DNA of 64,000 nt from CAVXJN01 sp963773585 (GTDB taxonomy: Bacteria; Pseudomonadota; Gammaproteobacteria; JASBUN01), in assembly GCA_963773585.1 (NCBI GenBank), contig CAVZBR010000006.1:186001-250000 (forward strand). Direction: 5' to 3'. Below are positions 52,949 through 61,585 of the stretch, piece after piece (the stretch's first letter is position 1; each line of letters opens with the position of its first letter). Below the pieces are notes generated by a model, which saw only the letters and a list, made by a program, of their open reading frames with translations, made no database searches and was not told the origin of the DNA. The translations under genes were made by a program, and so were the position numbers.

Positions 52949-54801
52949 GAATCATCCCTCGCCGAGGCGGCGCTCGACACCATGCCGGATCGGTGCCGTG
53001 CGCCGTCGACCGGGCGCAAGTGCTCCACCACCGCGCCGTCCAGGTTCCGGGCGGGCGCACTGTTTCTGCCCTGCAGCACGCGGTTGGCGCCTACCACCGT
53101 CACCCCTGGCGGTACATCTTTGGTCACTACGGCATTGGCGCCAATAATGGCGCCGCGTCCGATTCTGATGCCGCCCAATACCTTGGCCCCGGCGCCGATG
53201 TAGACGTGGTCATCGATGCGAGGCGCCAGATCGGTGCCGTGCTTACCGCCGATCGTGACCTGTTGCATGATGGTGACGCCGCGTCCGATTTCGGCTTGGG
53301 AGTGGACGATGATGCCGTAGGGATGGGGCAGACTCGGCGGCCACGCCAGGTGGCAGTAAATGTCGCTATTGAACAGGATGCGCATCATTCTGCCCAACAC
53401 CGGCACGTCCCGACGGCAGAACGTCACCAGTGCTTTAGTGCCGGTCGGATTGTGAGCGTTTTTCCATGCCGCGCGCTGCATCTCGCGCTCGACTTTGGCG
53501 CGCAACCTGGCAAGCATCACGGCGTTTACCTGTGCCCGTACTTGTTCCAATGGACGGTCAGCATCGATGTGCTCCACGCGCGCGTCGCGCCGCTCAAATG
53601 CTGCGTAGGCCTGTTGCTGCTGCGCCGAAACCTCCGCGCTCACTTCCTGTTTACGCGCCTGCAACGTGCCAGCGGAAGCGTTGAGCACCAGCCAGAGGTC
53701 AGGGTGCGGTACGAGGCGAGCGGCAGCTCGCGCCCAGCGCAATGGAGCGCCAAAGCGATAGCGCTTCGGATCGAGATACAGATCATCAAAGTAACGATCG
53801 AATACCACCAGTGCCGAGCGCGCTGTCCACGGGCGGATGCGCAGTACATAGCCGCCGATGTAGTCACAGACAAACCACGTTAATTTGACCAATGACGCCA
53901 AGGATCCACGCGGGCGGCGGCCATGGGGATCGGTAACCGCAGCAGTCGCGCCGGCACCGCGCGCAAACAATCTCGGTCGCAAATGGGTGTAGCGGACTTG
54001 GCGGAACGCCGGTGCCCAGTCTTCGCGCAATCTGTCGATTACGGTGCTCTTGCCGCTACCGTCGGCGCCGAGCACGGCGAGCACAAAGCCGGTTGGTCGC
54101 CGCCAGCGGTGGGTTCTGCGCAACCACTCGCCCCATCGGTCCGCGAAGATTGTCGGACAGCCGCGGCGTAACGCCCGGCGCAATTGCGGTAGCGCCCCCT
54201 GTACGGATTCCCAATCACCGCTGGCGGCTGCGGCGGACAACATCGCCCGCCACCGATCGCCGCGCCAGAATCGTTCGATCTGCGCCGCGCCCGCGTCAGG
54301 ATCAAGACGCCATTGCGCACTCAAATGGGCAGCGTGTCCGGCGTCCAGACATCCTTTGTCGACTTTTTTGAGCAGGTAATAAATGAACTCGATTGCCGGC
54401 GCGGCAACGTAAAACCCGCCGCCCTCCGGACCCTCGGCACGCAGGCGACGTGAGGCCAGTACTTCGCCCGCGTTCAACAACCGCCGTCCACGACGCAGAT
54501 AGTCGCTACAGAAATCCAGTGCCAGGAATCGCGCCACACCGTCTGCTTCGAGCCAGGCGAGAACGAGATAGACCGCGGTCCGTTCGTGTACCAGGCGCTG
54601 AACGATCTGAACCCCTTGAGCCTGGCAGAAATCGAGCACCAGTTCCGGCATGCGTTGTAAGTGCTCGTCGAGAACCACCATGTCGACGTCGCTATCGATA
54701 CACTCGGGGAGTCCGCGGGTGTCGCCCACGACGCAGTACGGAATCTTTCGCTCGTGCAGTTCGCGCCAAAAACGGCGTAACAGGTGTTCCGCGCGATGCA
54801 T
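52945..54801 (-). CDS. Nucleotidyltransferase-like / P-loop kinase / left-handed beta-helix acyltransferase fusion
   Basis: 618 aa with three parts. Residues 1-180 resemble a nucleotidyltransferase fold (YCVVGDTRGLPECIDSDVDM, with the acidic pair). Residues about 240-440 are a thymidylate-kinase-like P-loop unit: LAVLGADGSGKSTVIDRL (Walker A) and LVVFDRYFDDLYLDPKRY. Residues about 470-600 are a CysE-type hexapeptide acyltransferase: VTIGGKHGTDLAP, VYIGAGAKVLGGIRIGRGAI and NAVVTKDVPPG. The middle may phosphorylate a nucleotide-sugar or sugar and the end may acetylate it. The first two parts occur together in other polysaccharide loci; the addition of the acyltransferase is unusual. Confidence 0.85.
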   Translation of the reverse strand: MHRAEHLLRRFWRELHERKIPYCVVGDTRGLPECIDSDVDMVVLDEHLQRMPELVLDFCQAQGVQIVQRLVHERTAVYLVLAWLEADGVARFLALDFCSDYLRRGRRLLNAGEVLASRRLRAEGPEGGGFYVAAPAIEFIYYLLKKVDKGCLDAGHAAHLSAQWRLDPDAGAAQIERFWRGDRWRAMLSAAAASGDWESVQGALPQLRRALRRGCPTIFADRWGEWLRRTHRWRRPTGFVLAVLGADGSGKSTVIDRLREDWAPAFRQVRYTHLRPRLFARGAGATAAVTDPHGRRPRGSLASLVKLTWFVCDYIGGYVLRIRPWTARSALVVFDRYFDDLYLDPKRYRFGAPLRWARAAARLVPHPDLWLVLNASAGTLQARKQEVSAEVSAQQQQAYAAFERRDARVEHIDADRPLEQVRAQVNAVMLARLRAKVEREMQRAAWKNAHNPTGTKALVTFCRRDVPVLGRMMRILFNSDIYCHLAWPPSLPHPYGIIVHSQAEIGRGVTIMQQVTIGGKHGTDLAPRIDDHVYIGAGAKVLGGIRIGRGAIIGANAVVTKDVPPGVTVVGANRVLQGRNSAPARNLDGAVVEHLRPVDGARHRSGMVSSAASARDDS

Positions 54802-54802
54802 G

Positions 54803-55939
54803 TCAGTGCACCAGCGCCTGATAGCGGTCGAGCGCGGCGCGGGCGATCGCGTTCCAGTTCAAGGTCTGCAGCGCATATTCGCGCCCACGGCACCCCATGT
54901 CGCGCCATTCGGAGCGGCGTTGCACAAGTTCCTCCAAACCTTCCTCTACGGCTTTCTTGTTCGGTTTCACCACCAAACCGCAACCGCTCGCCAGAACATG
55001 TCGTGCAATACCGGACGGCTCGCTCACCAACAGCGGACGGGCGGCAAGCATGCCCTCCAGCGCCGCTAAGCCGAATCCCTCGTAGCGCGACGGCATGCAT
55101 AGAATGTCGTACTCGCTCATCACCTGAGGCGGTGGCGTGTCGAAGTCCGGGTCGAGAAAACGGGTTGCGCCATCGATTCCCAGGCGCGTTGCGCGCTGCA
55201 TGAGCCTCAATTTTTCGCCATGCCAGTCCGGGCCTTGCACCGTGAGTTCGGTAGGCACCGTCGTGGACAGGGCTGCAACCGCGTCCAACAGCAGGTCGAG
55301 GCCCTTTTGTTGCGTGTGCATACGTCCCCAGAACAAAAGCCGCACGCATCCCCGGCCGCTCCAGCTCAGCAACGACTCCGGATATACATCTTCCGTCGCG
55401 AAGCCGTTCGGCACCTCGACGCTGGGCGTGCGAACACCTCTGCACGCGGTCCATTTGTCCTGGCGTTCATCCAGCACCTGAATCGCCAATGCGTTGCGCA
55501 ACGCCGGCCTTTCGAAAGCGTACCAATACGGCCACTTCAGGTGGGCATTGCGTTGAAACACCGGCCGGTCGTACGCGCCGTGGGGGGCCATCACGTACGG
55601 TAGACCGCACTGTTGCAGCAATCTGGACATTCCGGAAACCGCCGGATGAAATATTCCGTTCAAGATGACAAGCGATGCCAGGTCTACGGTGTCCTGCAGA
55701 AAGGTCTGCAATTGACGCGCCACGCGAAACGAACGGTAAGCACCGGCATTGTGGAAGCACTCCACGTCATAGCCGGCGGCGGATCGGAACGACACCCGTT
55801 GGTCTCCTTCGCACAGTACGGATACCTGCGCTCCGCAAGCCGACAACCCTGAGGCCAACCCATGCACGGCCTTCGAGGTGCCGACCCGTAACGGACCCGA
55901 ATCGCTGGGAAAATGTTTGAGGTAAAGATAGAAGTTCAT
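54803..55939 (-). CDS. Glycosyltransferase family 4
   Basis: 378 aa. FPSDSGPLRVGTSKAVHGLA is the N-terminal region, VMAPHGAYDRPVF the acceptor side, RLLFWGRMHTQQKGLDLLLD and MPSRYEGFGLAALEGMLAAR (donor E-x7-E) the GT-B C-terminal domain. AAGGAT precedes the ATG. It ends one base before the ATG of the fusion gene. A sugar-adding enzyme of the repeat unit; donor unknown. Confidence 0.9.
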   Translation of the reverse strand: MNFYLYLKHFPSDSGPLRVGTSKAVHGLASGLSACGAQVSVLCEGDQRVSFRSAAGYDVECFHNAGAYRSFRVARQLQTFLQDTVDLASLVILNGIFHPAVSGMSRLLQQCGLPYVMAPHGAYDRPVFQRNAHLKWPYWYAFERPALRNALAIQVLDERQDKWTACRGVRTPSVEVPNGFATEDVYPESLLSWSGRGCVRLLFWGRMHTQQKGLDLLLDAVAALSTTVPTELTVQGPDWHGEKLRLMQRATRLGIDGATRFLDPDFDTPPPQVMSEYDILCMPSRYEGFGLAALEGMLAARPLLVSEPSGIARHVLASGCGLVVKPNKKAVEEGLEELVQRRSEWRDMGCRGREYALQTLNWNAIARAALDRYQALVH

Positions 55940-55949
55940 AGCGAAATCC

Positions 55950-57161
55950 TTAAGACGCCATGCTGCGGTTGCCCAATTGCGGCAACCGATCCAAGAGTTC
56001 CCGCCTCGTGCTCCAGCATTGCGACTGGTCCATGCGCTGCCATTGCTGATCGAGCGCGTTGCGGTTGGCCATTTTCGCCATCAGCTCATCCTCCGTGGCA
56101 TCGGGGATTTGTAGAAAAAACTCGTCCAGCCCTACGCTTGCAAAGAAACTGCCGATTTTAGGCGATGGCGAAAATCCCAGCACCGGACGCCCACGCGCGA
56201 GCGCTACGATAGCCGCGTGCAGCCGGGTTGCGATTACGATTTCGCTGTCGTCCAACACGACATGCAGTTCGCCCAAGGTGGTCGGCTTGACGGAAACCGT
56301 ACCGGAAGCCGTGAGGCACGCGTGGACACGGGCAAGTGGCGCATCGTCTTGTGGAGTACCGGTGGTGAACAGCACGATCTCCGGTTTGCGTTCGGTTTCC
56401 AGCAGAAATCGACGCGCGATTGCGACCAGCGCCTCTTCATAGCGTTTCTGATGGCGGTCCCACGGCGCGGGAATCTGGGACACGTTGATGCCCAGAACGA
56501 AACGTCTGGCGGCCGCGGGGCTTCCGACATTGGGCCGAGACGGCAGTGCGAAGTCTCCGAACACAGGAACGCGTCTACCGGTCGCGCTGGCGAGCCGTTG
56601 CGCAGTGGCTACGTCACGTACAGCGATCGCATCGCAGCTTTCCAGGAACTCGAGGATCATCTGCTGTCCGCGCGGCGTCCACTCGCCATCCACGCTGCAA
56701 CCGAGGCACCACATCGGCTTGCGCAGCGCCTGGACGGCTCGGGCGATCGCCACTAACGATTGCGGGAAATGGAGATTGCGGTCGCAGAGCAAGGCGCCTC
56801 CGCCGACGCAGACCAGATCCGCTTGAGCCAGCCGCGGCATCAAGCGGCGCACCAACCATTCCTGGCGCAGGCCACGCACCGAACGCTTCAACAACTGAAA
56901 GGCAACCCGGTTGCCAGAGCGCGATCCCAGTGGGGGCCGGTTCGGTGCGACGCCGACGCTGGGCGACGGCTGGGAAGTCGGAAACTCGAACGGCCGCAAG
57001 GCGCCGCACCGATAGGCGTCGACGACCGTGCCCGGAGCGGAAAAAAATTCGGCGACACCGTGATAAATCGCCCAGTCCCCGAGATTGGTCTCGCCCCATT
57101 CGCCGAACACTGCGACGCGCAGTCTCCGCGCTGAGTTGGTGTTTTCTTGACGGGCGCTCAT
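55950..57161 (-). CDS. Polysaccharide pyruvyl transferase family protein
   Basis: 403 aa. The family pattern is seen: FGEWGETNLGDWAIYHG at the start, LVCVGGGALLCD, WCLGCSVDGEWTP, and the C-terminal half ATRLHAAIVALARGRPVLG, with the conserved RLH. It uses phosphoenolpyruvate to put ketal pyruvate on a sugar, adding negative charge. Overlaps the flippase stop by 4 bp and lies 10 bases before the next gene. The acceptor sugar is unknown. Confidence 0.87.
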   Translation of the reverse strand: MSARQENTNSARRLRVAVFGEWGETNLGDWAIYHGVAEFFSAPGTVVDAYRCGALRPFEFPTSQPSPSVGVAPNRPPLGSRSGNRVAFQLLKRSVRGLRQEWLVRRLMPRLAQADLVCVGGGALLCDRNLHFPQSLVAIARAVQALRKPMWCLGCSVDGEWTPRGQQMILEFLESCDAIAVRDVATAQRLASATGRRVPVFGDFALPSRPNVGSPAAARRFVLGINVSQIPAPWDRHQKRYEEALVAIARRFLLETERKPEIVLFTTGTPQDDAPLARVHACLTASGTVSVKPTTLGELHVVLDDSEIVIATRLHAAIVALARGRPVLGFSPSPKIGSFFASVGLDEFFLQIPDATEDELMAKMANRNALDQQWQRMDQSQCWSTRRELLDRLPQLGNRSMAS

Positions 57162-58513
57162 TGCTGCATCTCCATTTGCCCACCTTCGGCGGGCAGTCGT
57201 GTGGCGTTGCGCCTATAAATTCCGTAACTCGTACCGAGCAATGTGGTCGCGATCACCAGGGAGGACAGCGCGACACCGAGTATTCCGAAGTGCGAAATCA
57301 GCGCGACGCCGACGCTAACCAGCAGCAGAACCGGGATTACGCTGACGAAAAACATCTGTCGTGCACCGCCCATGGCAATTACGGCCACGTCCATCGGAAA
57401 CCGTAGGAATGCCAATACCTGGGCGGTGGCCGCTGCCGCCAACACCAGGCCGAGACCCTGGCCGGAAAGCTTTTGTCCGTAGGCGAAGCCAAGAATTCGA
57501 TCCGGCCACAGAACCAGAATCAACAACGCCGGCAGCAGCGACACGCCCAGAAATGCGGAGATGCGTACCACCCAATGGGCCAGGCCGGGCACCCCGTTGC
57601 CATGGAAAACCCGGTTCGCACGCGGCGGCAGGTAATTCAGAGCTGCTTGACGCAGCGGATTGATTACGTTGACAAGATGTATGGTGGCGCGATAGGTGCC
57701 GAGGGCAACCGGACCCAACAACAGCGCAACGACCCACGCGTGTCCGTTGGTGCCCAACCAAGTTACGGCGTTACGGCCCAGAAGCCACCGCCCGATCGAC
57801 CAGACGTCGTGCCAAATGCGACGGCGCTCGGCAACTGTGCTGCGCCAACCGCTCGGCCCGAATGTGCGACGCACTTGGAACACGCCAAACAACGCCGCGA
57901 TCAAAGAAGAACCGCCCAGCACTACAAGCGCCTGTTCGGTCAGCGGACCGCCGGAGCCGGATTGGGTCACGAGCCAAACCACCGCTACCAATTGCAGCCC
58001 GTAACACACCACGTCGTTGACGAACGCGGCGGCCACCTCGCTCCTGGCATACAGTGCGCGGCGCACAAACTCCTGACCCAGCCACGGAACCAGGGTGAAG
58101 CCGAGCAGGACACCGACAGACGCCACCCGAAACAGGCCCAATGACCAAGCCACGGCTGCGCCCGCTATCGAAACGCAGAGAACGCTGAACAGCAACGCCA
58201 GGTGGGCGCGCGTCAAGGCGCCGAGAAATTGCCTATACCGCGGCAGGTCGAGGCGGCTGCCGAGTACGTTTTGCGGCTCGACCAGCAGCGCGTTGTGCAG
58301 ACTGGTCAGTAGCAGCAACGTTGTCTGCCCGAGAACGAACAGGCCGAACTCTTCCAGCGCCATGGATCTGGCGAGCAGGTATATGGTCAGAAAATTGCTG
58401 GCGCTGACCACGGCCTGATCAGCGAGCGCCATGCCAGCCCCCCTGCGCGAGCTGATCGCACCGACACCCCGCGCCATCAGCCCCGTCATAGTCGCGGCGC
58501 CCACTTCTCTCAC
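57158..58513 (-). CDS. Polysaccharide flippase (Wzx, MOP/MATE superfamily)
   Basis: 451 aa from a GTG at 58513 overlapping the fcl stop (GTGA); ATGs at 58540 or 58489 are alternatives. About twelve to fourteen hydrophobic segments; AGMALADQAVVSASNFLTIY is the usual first helix, and GTYRATIHLVNVINPLRQAA a mid-protein helix. It should flip the lipid-linked repeat unit to the periplasm, ahead of the Wzy-type polymerase. The open frame continues to 58861 inside fcl, but that is not credible coding. Confidence 0.85.
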   Translation of the reverse strand: MREVGAATMTGLMARGVGAISSRRGAGMALADQAVVSASNFLTIYLLARSMALEEFGLFVLGQTTLLLLTSLHNALLVEPQNVLGSRLDLPRYRQFLGALTRAHLALLFSVLCVSIAGAAVAWSLGLFRVASVGVLLGFTLVPWLGQEFVRRALYARSEVAAAFVNDVVCYGLQLVAVVWLVTQSGSGGPLTEQALVVLGGSSLIAALFGVFQVRRTFGPSGWRSTVAERRRIWHDVWSIGRWLLGRNAVTWLGTNGHAWVVALLLGPVALGTYRATIHLVNVINPLRQAALNYLPPRANRVFHGNGVPGLAHWVVRISAFLGVSLLPALLILVLWPDRILGFAYGQKLSGQGLGLVLAAAATAQVLAFLRFPMDVAVIAMGGARQMFFVSVIPVLLLVSVGVALISHFGILGVALSSLVIATTLLGTSYGIYRRNATRLPAEGGQMEMQQ

Positions 58514-59478
58514 CCGCTTACCCGACGGCCGGTTCGGCATACCCTGTGCAAGAGAAAATCCTGGTAGGTAGCCTCCAGGCCTGTACGCAAAGGGATTCGC
58601 GCGTGCCATCCAGCCTCGGACAGTCTGGACACGTCCAATAACTTGCGCGGCGTCCCGTCGGGCATGTCGAGGTCGTAGTTCAACGCACCCGAGTAGCCCA
58701 CCACGTCGCAAATGGTTTCCGCCAATTCGCTGATGCGCACGTCCTCGCCGACGCCGACGTTGTAGAGTGGCTGCTCGAGGTTGTTTTCCATGATGAACAC
58801 GCACGCGTCCGCCAGATCGTCCACATGCAGAAATTCCCGGCGAGGTCTTCCAGTACCCCATACATCCATGCTCCGCGCGCCCGCCTCTTTGGCTTCATGT
58901 GCCTTGCGGATGAGAGCTGGAATGACATGACTGCTGGCGAGGTCGTAGTTGTCGTTGGCGCCATACAGGTTGGTGGGCATCGCGCTGACGTAGCGGCGGC
59001 CGTGTTGGCGGTTGTACGCTTCGCACAACTTGATGCCGGCGATCTTGGCCACTGCGTATGCTTCGTTGGTTTTCTCCAACGGGCCGCTCAAAAGATAACT
59101 TTCTTTGATCGGCTGCGGACATTCGCGCGGATAGATGCAACTCGAACCTAAAAAAAGCAGTCGCTGAACGCCTGCTTCGTGTGCCGCCTGCAACAAATTG
59201 GTTTGCAGCGCCAAGTTGTCGTACAAAAACTCGGCCGGCCGGGTGCTGTTGGCGAGAATGCCTCCGACTCGGGCCGCAGCGATAAACACATATGATGGCT
59301 TGAATTGCGACATGAACCGCTGAACGTCGCCCTGATTGCGCAAATCCAGTTCATCTCGCGTGCGGGTAATAAGGTTGTGGTAACCAACGGCTTTCAACCT
59401 GCGTACGATGGCCGAGCCTACCATCCCGCGGTGGCCGGCAACAAAGATCGGAGCTTCGCGTGAAATGGGCTTATTCAT
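58510..59478 (-). CDS. fcl: GDP-L-fucose synthase
   Basis: 322 aa SDR enzyme. IFVAGHRGMVGSAIVRRL is the NADP-binding G-x2-G-x2-G, FLGSSCIYPRECPQPIKES contains the catalytic Ser and Cys, and YAVAKIAGI the Tyr-x3-Lys. The C-terminal DMPDGTPRKLLDVSRL binds GDP-sugar. It epimerises and reduces GDP-4-keto-6-deoxymannose to GDP-fucose. It overlaps the gmd stop by 8 bp, an arrangement found in many capsule loci. Shows that the polysaccharide contains fucose. Confidence 0.95.
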   Translation of the reverse strand: MNKPISREAPIFVAGHRGMVGSAIVRRLKAVGYHNLITRTRDELDLRNQGDVQRFMSQFKPSYVFIAAARVGGILANSTRPAEFLYDNLALQTNLLQAAHEAGVQRLLFLGSSCIYPRECPQPIKESYLLSGPLEKTNEAYAVAKIAGIKLCEAYNRQHGRRYVSAMPTNLYGANDNYDLASSHVIPALIRKAHEAKEAGARSMDVWGTGRPRREFLHVDDLADACVFIMENNLEQPLYNVGVGEDVRISELAETICDVVGYSGALNYDLDMPDGTPRKLLDVSRLSEAGWHARIPLRTGLEATYQDFLLHRVCRTGRRVSG

Positions 59479-60586
59479 GGTAGTTCAGCACCTTGAAACC
59501 ATTTTCCTGGACTAAACAATCCCGCCTCGCTACCGCGAAATCCTCTCGTATCATTTCGGAAACCAATTGCGCGAATGGAATCTTCGGCGTCCACCCTAGT
59601 CGCTCTCGCGCTTTGGTAGCGTCGCCGAGCAGGGTTTCGACCTCGGTGGGCCGGAAATAGCGTGGATCGACCCGCACCACCACGCTACCCGGCTTCAGGG
59701 ATGGTGCATAGCGCGGTTCGGCCTTGCTCACCACCGCGACTTCATCGATCCCGCGACCACGCCATTCCAACATGACACCGAGACTTGCCGCCGCCTTGTC
59801 CACAAAGTCCCGGACGCTGTATTGATGTCCGGTGGCGATTACGAAATCGTCCGGCGTATCCTGCTGTAGCATCAGCCACTGCATCTCGACGTAGTCTTTG
59901 GCGTGCCCCCAGTCCCGCTTCGCATCCATGTTCCCGAGATAGAGGCAATCCTGCAGGCCCAGTACGATTCGCGCTATAGCGCGCGTGATTTTACGGGTCA
60001 CGAACGTTTCGCCGCGCACCGGTGACTCGTGATTGAATAAAATACCGTTACACGCATACATTCCGTATGCCTCGCGGTAGTTCACCGTGATCCAGTAAGC
60101 ATAGAGTTTGGCCGCCGCATAAGGACTGCGAGGGTAGAATGGCGTGGTCTCCCGTTGCGGAGTCTCCATGACTTTTCCGAACAGTTCAGAGGTCGACGCC
60201 TGGTAGAACTTGGTGGTCTTTTCGAGGCCGAGGATCCGCATTGCTTCCAACAGCCGCAAAGTGCCGAGCGCATCTGAATTCGCCGTGTACTCCGGTTCCT
60301 CGAACGAAACCGCCACATGACTCTGCGCCGCCAGGTTATAGATCTCATCCGGCTGCACCTGCTGTACGACACGAACCAAGCTGCTGGTATCGGTCAGATC
60401 GCCGTAATGTAGAATGAACCGGCGCTGTTTGACGGACGGATCCTGATACAAGTGATCGATGCGGTCGGTATTGAAGAGCGACGCTCTTCGCTTGATCCCG
60501 TGAACCTCGTAACCCTTTTGCAGCAGCAGTTCGGCGAGGTACGCGCCGTCCTGACCGGTAATGCCGGTTATCAGTGCCTTTTTCAT
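59471..60586 (-). CDS. gmd: GDP-mannose 4,6-dehydratase
   Basis: 371 aa SDR enzyme. ALITGITGQDGAYLAELLL is the cofactor-binding site, SFEEPEYTANSDALGTLRLL a family motif, STSELFGKV the Thr/Ser-Glu acid-base part, and YAAAKLYAYW the Tyr-x3-Lys. RGETFVTRKITRAIARI and KRDWGHAKDYVE are diagnostic for Gmd. Product feeds Fcl. The ATG follows GGAGCGG. It sits 46 bases downstream of epsG and opens the overlapped run of genes. Confidence 0.95.
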   Translation of the reverse strand: MKKALITGITGQDGAYLAELLLQKGYEVHGIKRRASLFNTDRIDHLYQDPSVKQRRFILHYGDLTDTSSLVRVVQQVQPDEIYNLAAQSHVAVSFEEPEYTANSDALGTLRLLEAMRILGLEKTTKFYQASTSELFGKVMETPQRETTPFYPRSPYAAAKLYAYWITVNYREAYGMYACNGILFNHESPVRGETFVTRKITRAIARIVLGLQDCLYLGNMDAKRDWGHAKDYVEMQWLMLQQDTPDDFVIATGHQYSVRDFVDKAAASLGVMLEWRGRGIDEVAVVSKAEPRYAPSLKPGSVVVRVDPRYFRPTEVETLLGDATKARERLGWTPKIPFAQLVSEMIREDFAVARRDCLVQENGFKVLNYHE

Positions 60587-60632
60587 TAGTCGCCGCTCCT
60601 TGCCGCGCAGATCGTCCCGAAGAGAAGTTTGC

Positions 60633-61571
60633 CTACAGATTCATCACCGCACCCACGACCTGGGCGCCATATTCACGCACCGCGCCGCAGAACTGATCCA
60701 GTTCATGCAGCCGGTCTTGATGTGTCTTTACCACCACCAGCGCGTTTCCACAGCGCGCGGAGATCATACGTGCGTCAGCACGCCGCCCGGCAGTCGGGGT
60801 ATCCAACAGCACGACGTCGTAGTCCCGCCGCACTTCGTCCAGCAACACGCGGAACTCGGTCCGCCCCAGCAGCTCCAGAGGGTTCGGCGGAACCGGTCCG
60901 GCAGGCATTACGCCTAGATTGCCGAAGTGCGCGATCGGCTGTATGGTCTCGGTCCAATGCCGTCCTGCGAGGACCGTGGACAACCCAGCGCCGTTATCAA
61001 GCTGAAAATATTCCTGCTGCGAGGGGCTTCGGAGATCCGCGTCGATCAACAGGGTCCGCTCACCCAGTTGAGCAAAGGCCGCAGCCAGATTCGCGGAGAG
61101 AAAGCTTTTGCCGACTCCGGGGCTGGCGCTCACCAGCGCGAGAGTGTCGTGATCGTGATCCAACCATCGATTCAACAGTTCGGAACGCAGCTCACGCACT
61201 GATTCGGCCGTTTCCGAATCCGGATCGCTGGCCACCACCAACTGGTCGACACGACCTCGACCACCGCGGGGAAACGTCGGATAGTCGAACTGCACCGCCA
61301 ACGCGTATCGAACATCGTCATGGGTGATGAGTTTCAAACGCACTGCAGCTTCGCCGAAACGGATCTTTCGCTTTCGATGCAGTGAAAACACTTTCTCCAC
61401 GTCTTGCGATCGAAGTTTTCCCGCATCGATCAAGATCTGCCCGATGTTGCGATCAGCGATCAGGTTCGGGGCCGGAATCGAGTCCCGAAGAAGACCGTCC
61501 CCCAACTCGCGATCGCCGATCATGCGTACAATGCTCGACTCGTCGGTGTCGTCCCTGTACATGCGTGTCAC
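60633..61571 (-). CDS. epsG: EpsG-type tyrosine kinase/chain-length regulator
   Basis: 312 aa starting at a GTG (61571) with GGAG 8 bases upstream. Residues about 35-100 resemble the T2SS-E/MshE N-terminal type (IGQILIDAGKLRSQDVEKV, LKLITHDDVRYALAVQF). The kinase domain follows: SASPGVGKSFLSANLA (Walker A), TLLIDADLRSPSQQ (A') and VVLLDTPTAGRRADARM (B). BY-kinases end with a Tyr cluster; this one ends VVGAVMNL without it. It would pair with the adjacent Wzz-type EpsF to control chain length. c-di-GMP binding by the N-terminal domain is possible but not shown. Confidence 0.87.
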   Translation of the reverse strand: MTRMYRDDTDESSIVRMIGDRELGDGLLRDSIPAPNLIADRNIGQILIDAGKLRSQDVEKVFSLHRKRKIRFGEAAVRLKLITHDDVRYALAVQFDYPTFPRGGRGRVDQLVVASDPDSETAESVRELRSELLNRWLDHDHDTLALVSASPGVGKSFLSANLAAAFAQLGERTLLIDADLRSPSQQEYFQLDNGAGLSTVLAGRHWTETIQPIAHFGNLGVMPAGPVPPNPLELLGRTEFRVLLDEVRRDYDVVLLDTPTAGRRADARMISARCGNALVVVKTHQDRLHELDQFCGAVREYGAQVVGAVMNL

Positions 61572-61585
61572 GTGCGCCGCTCCGT

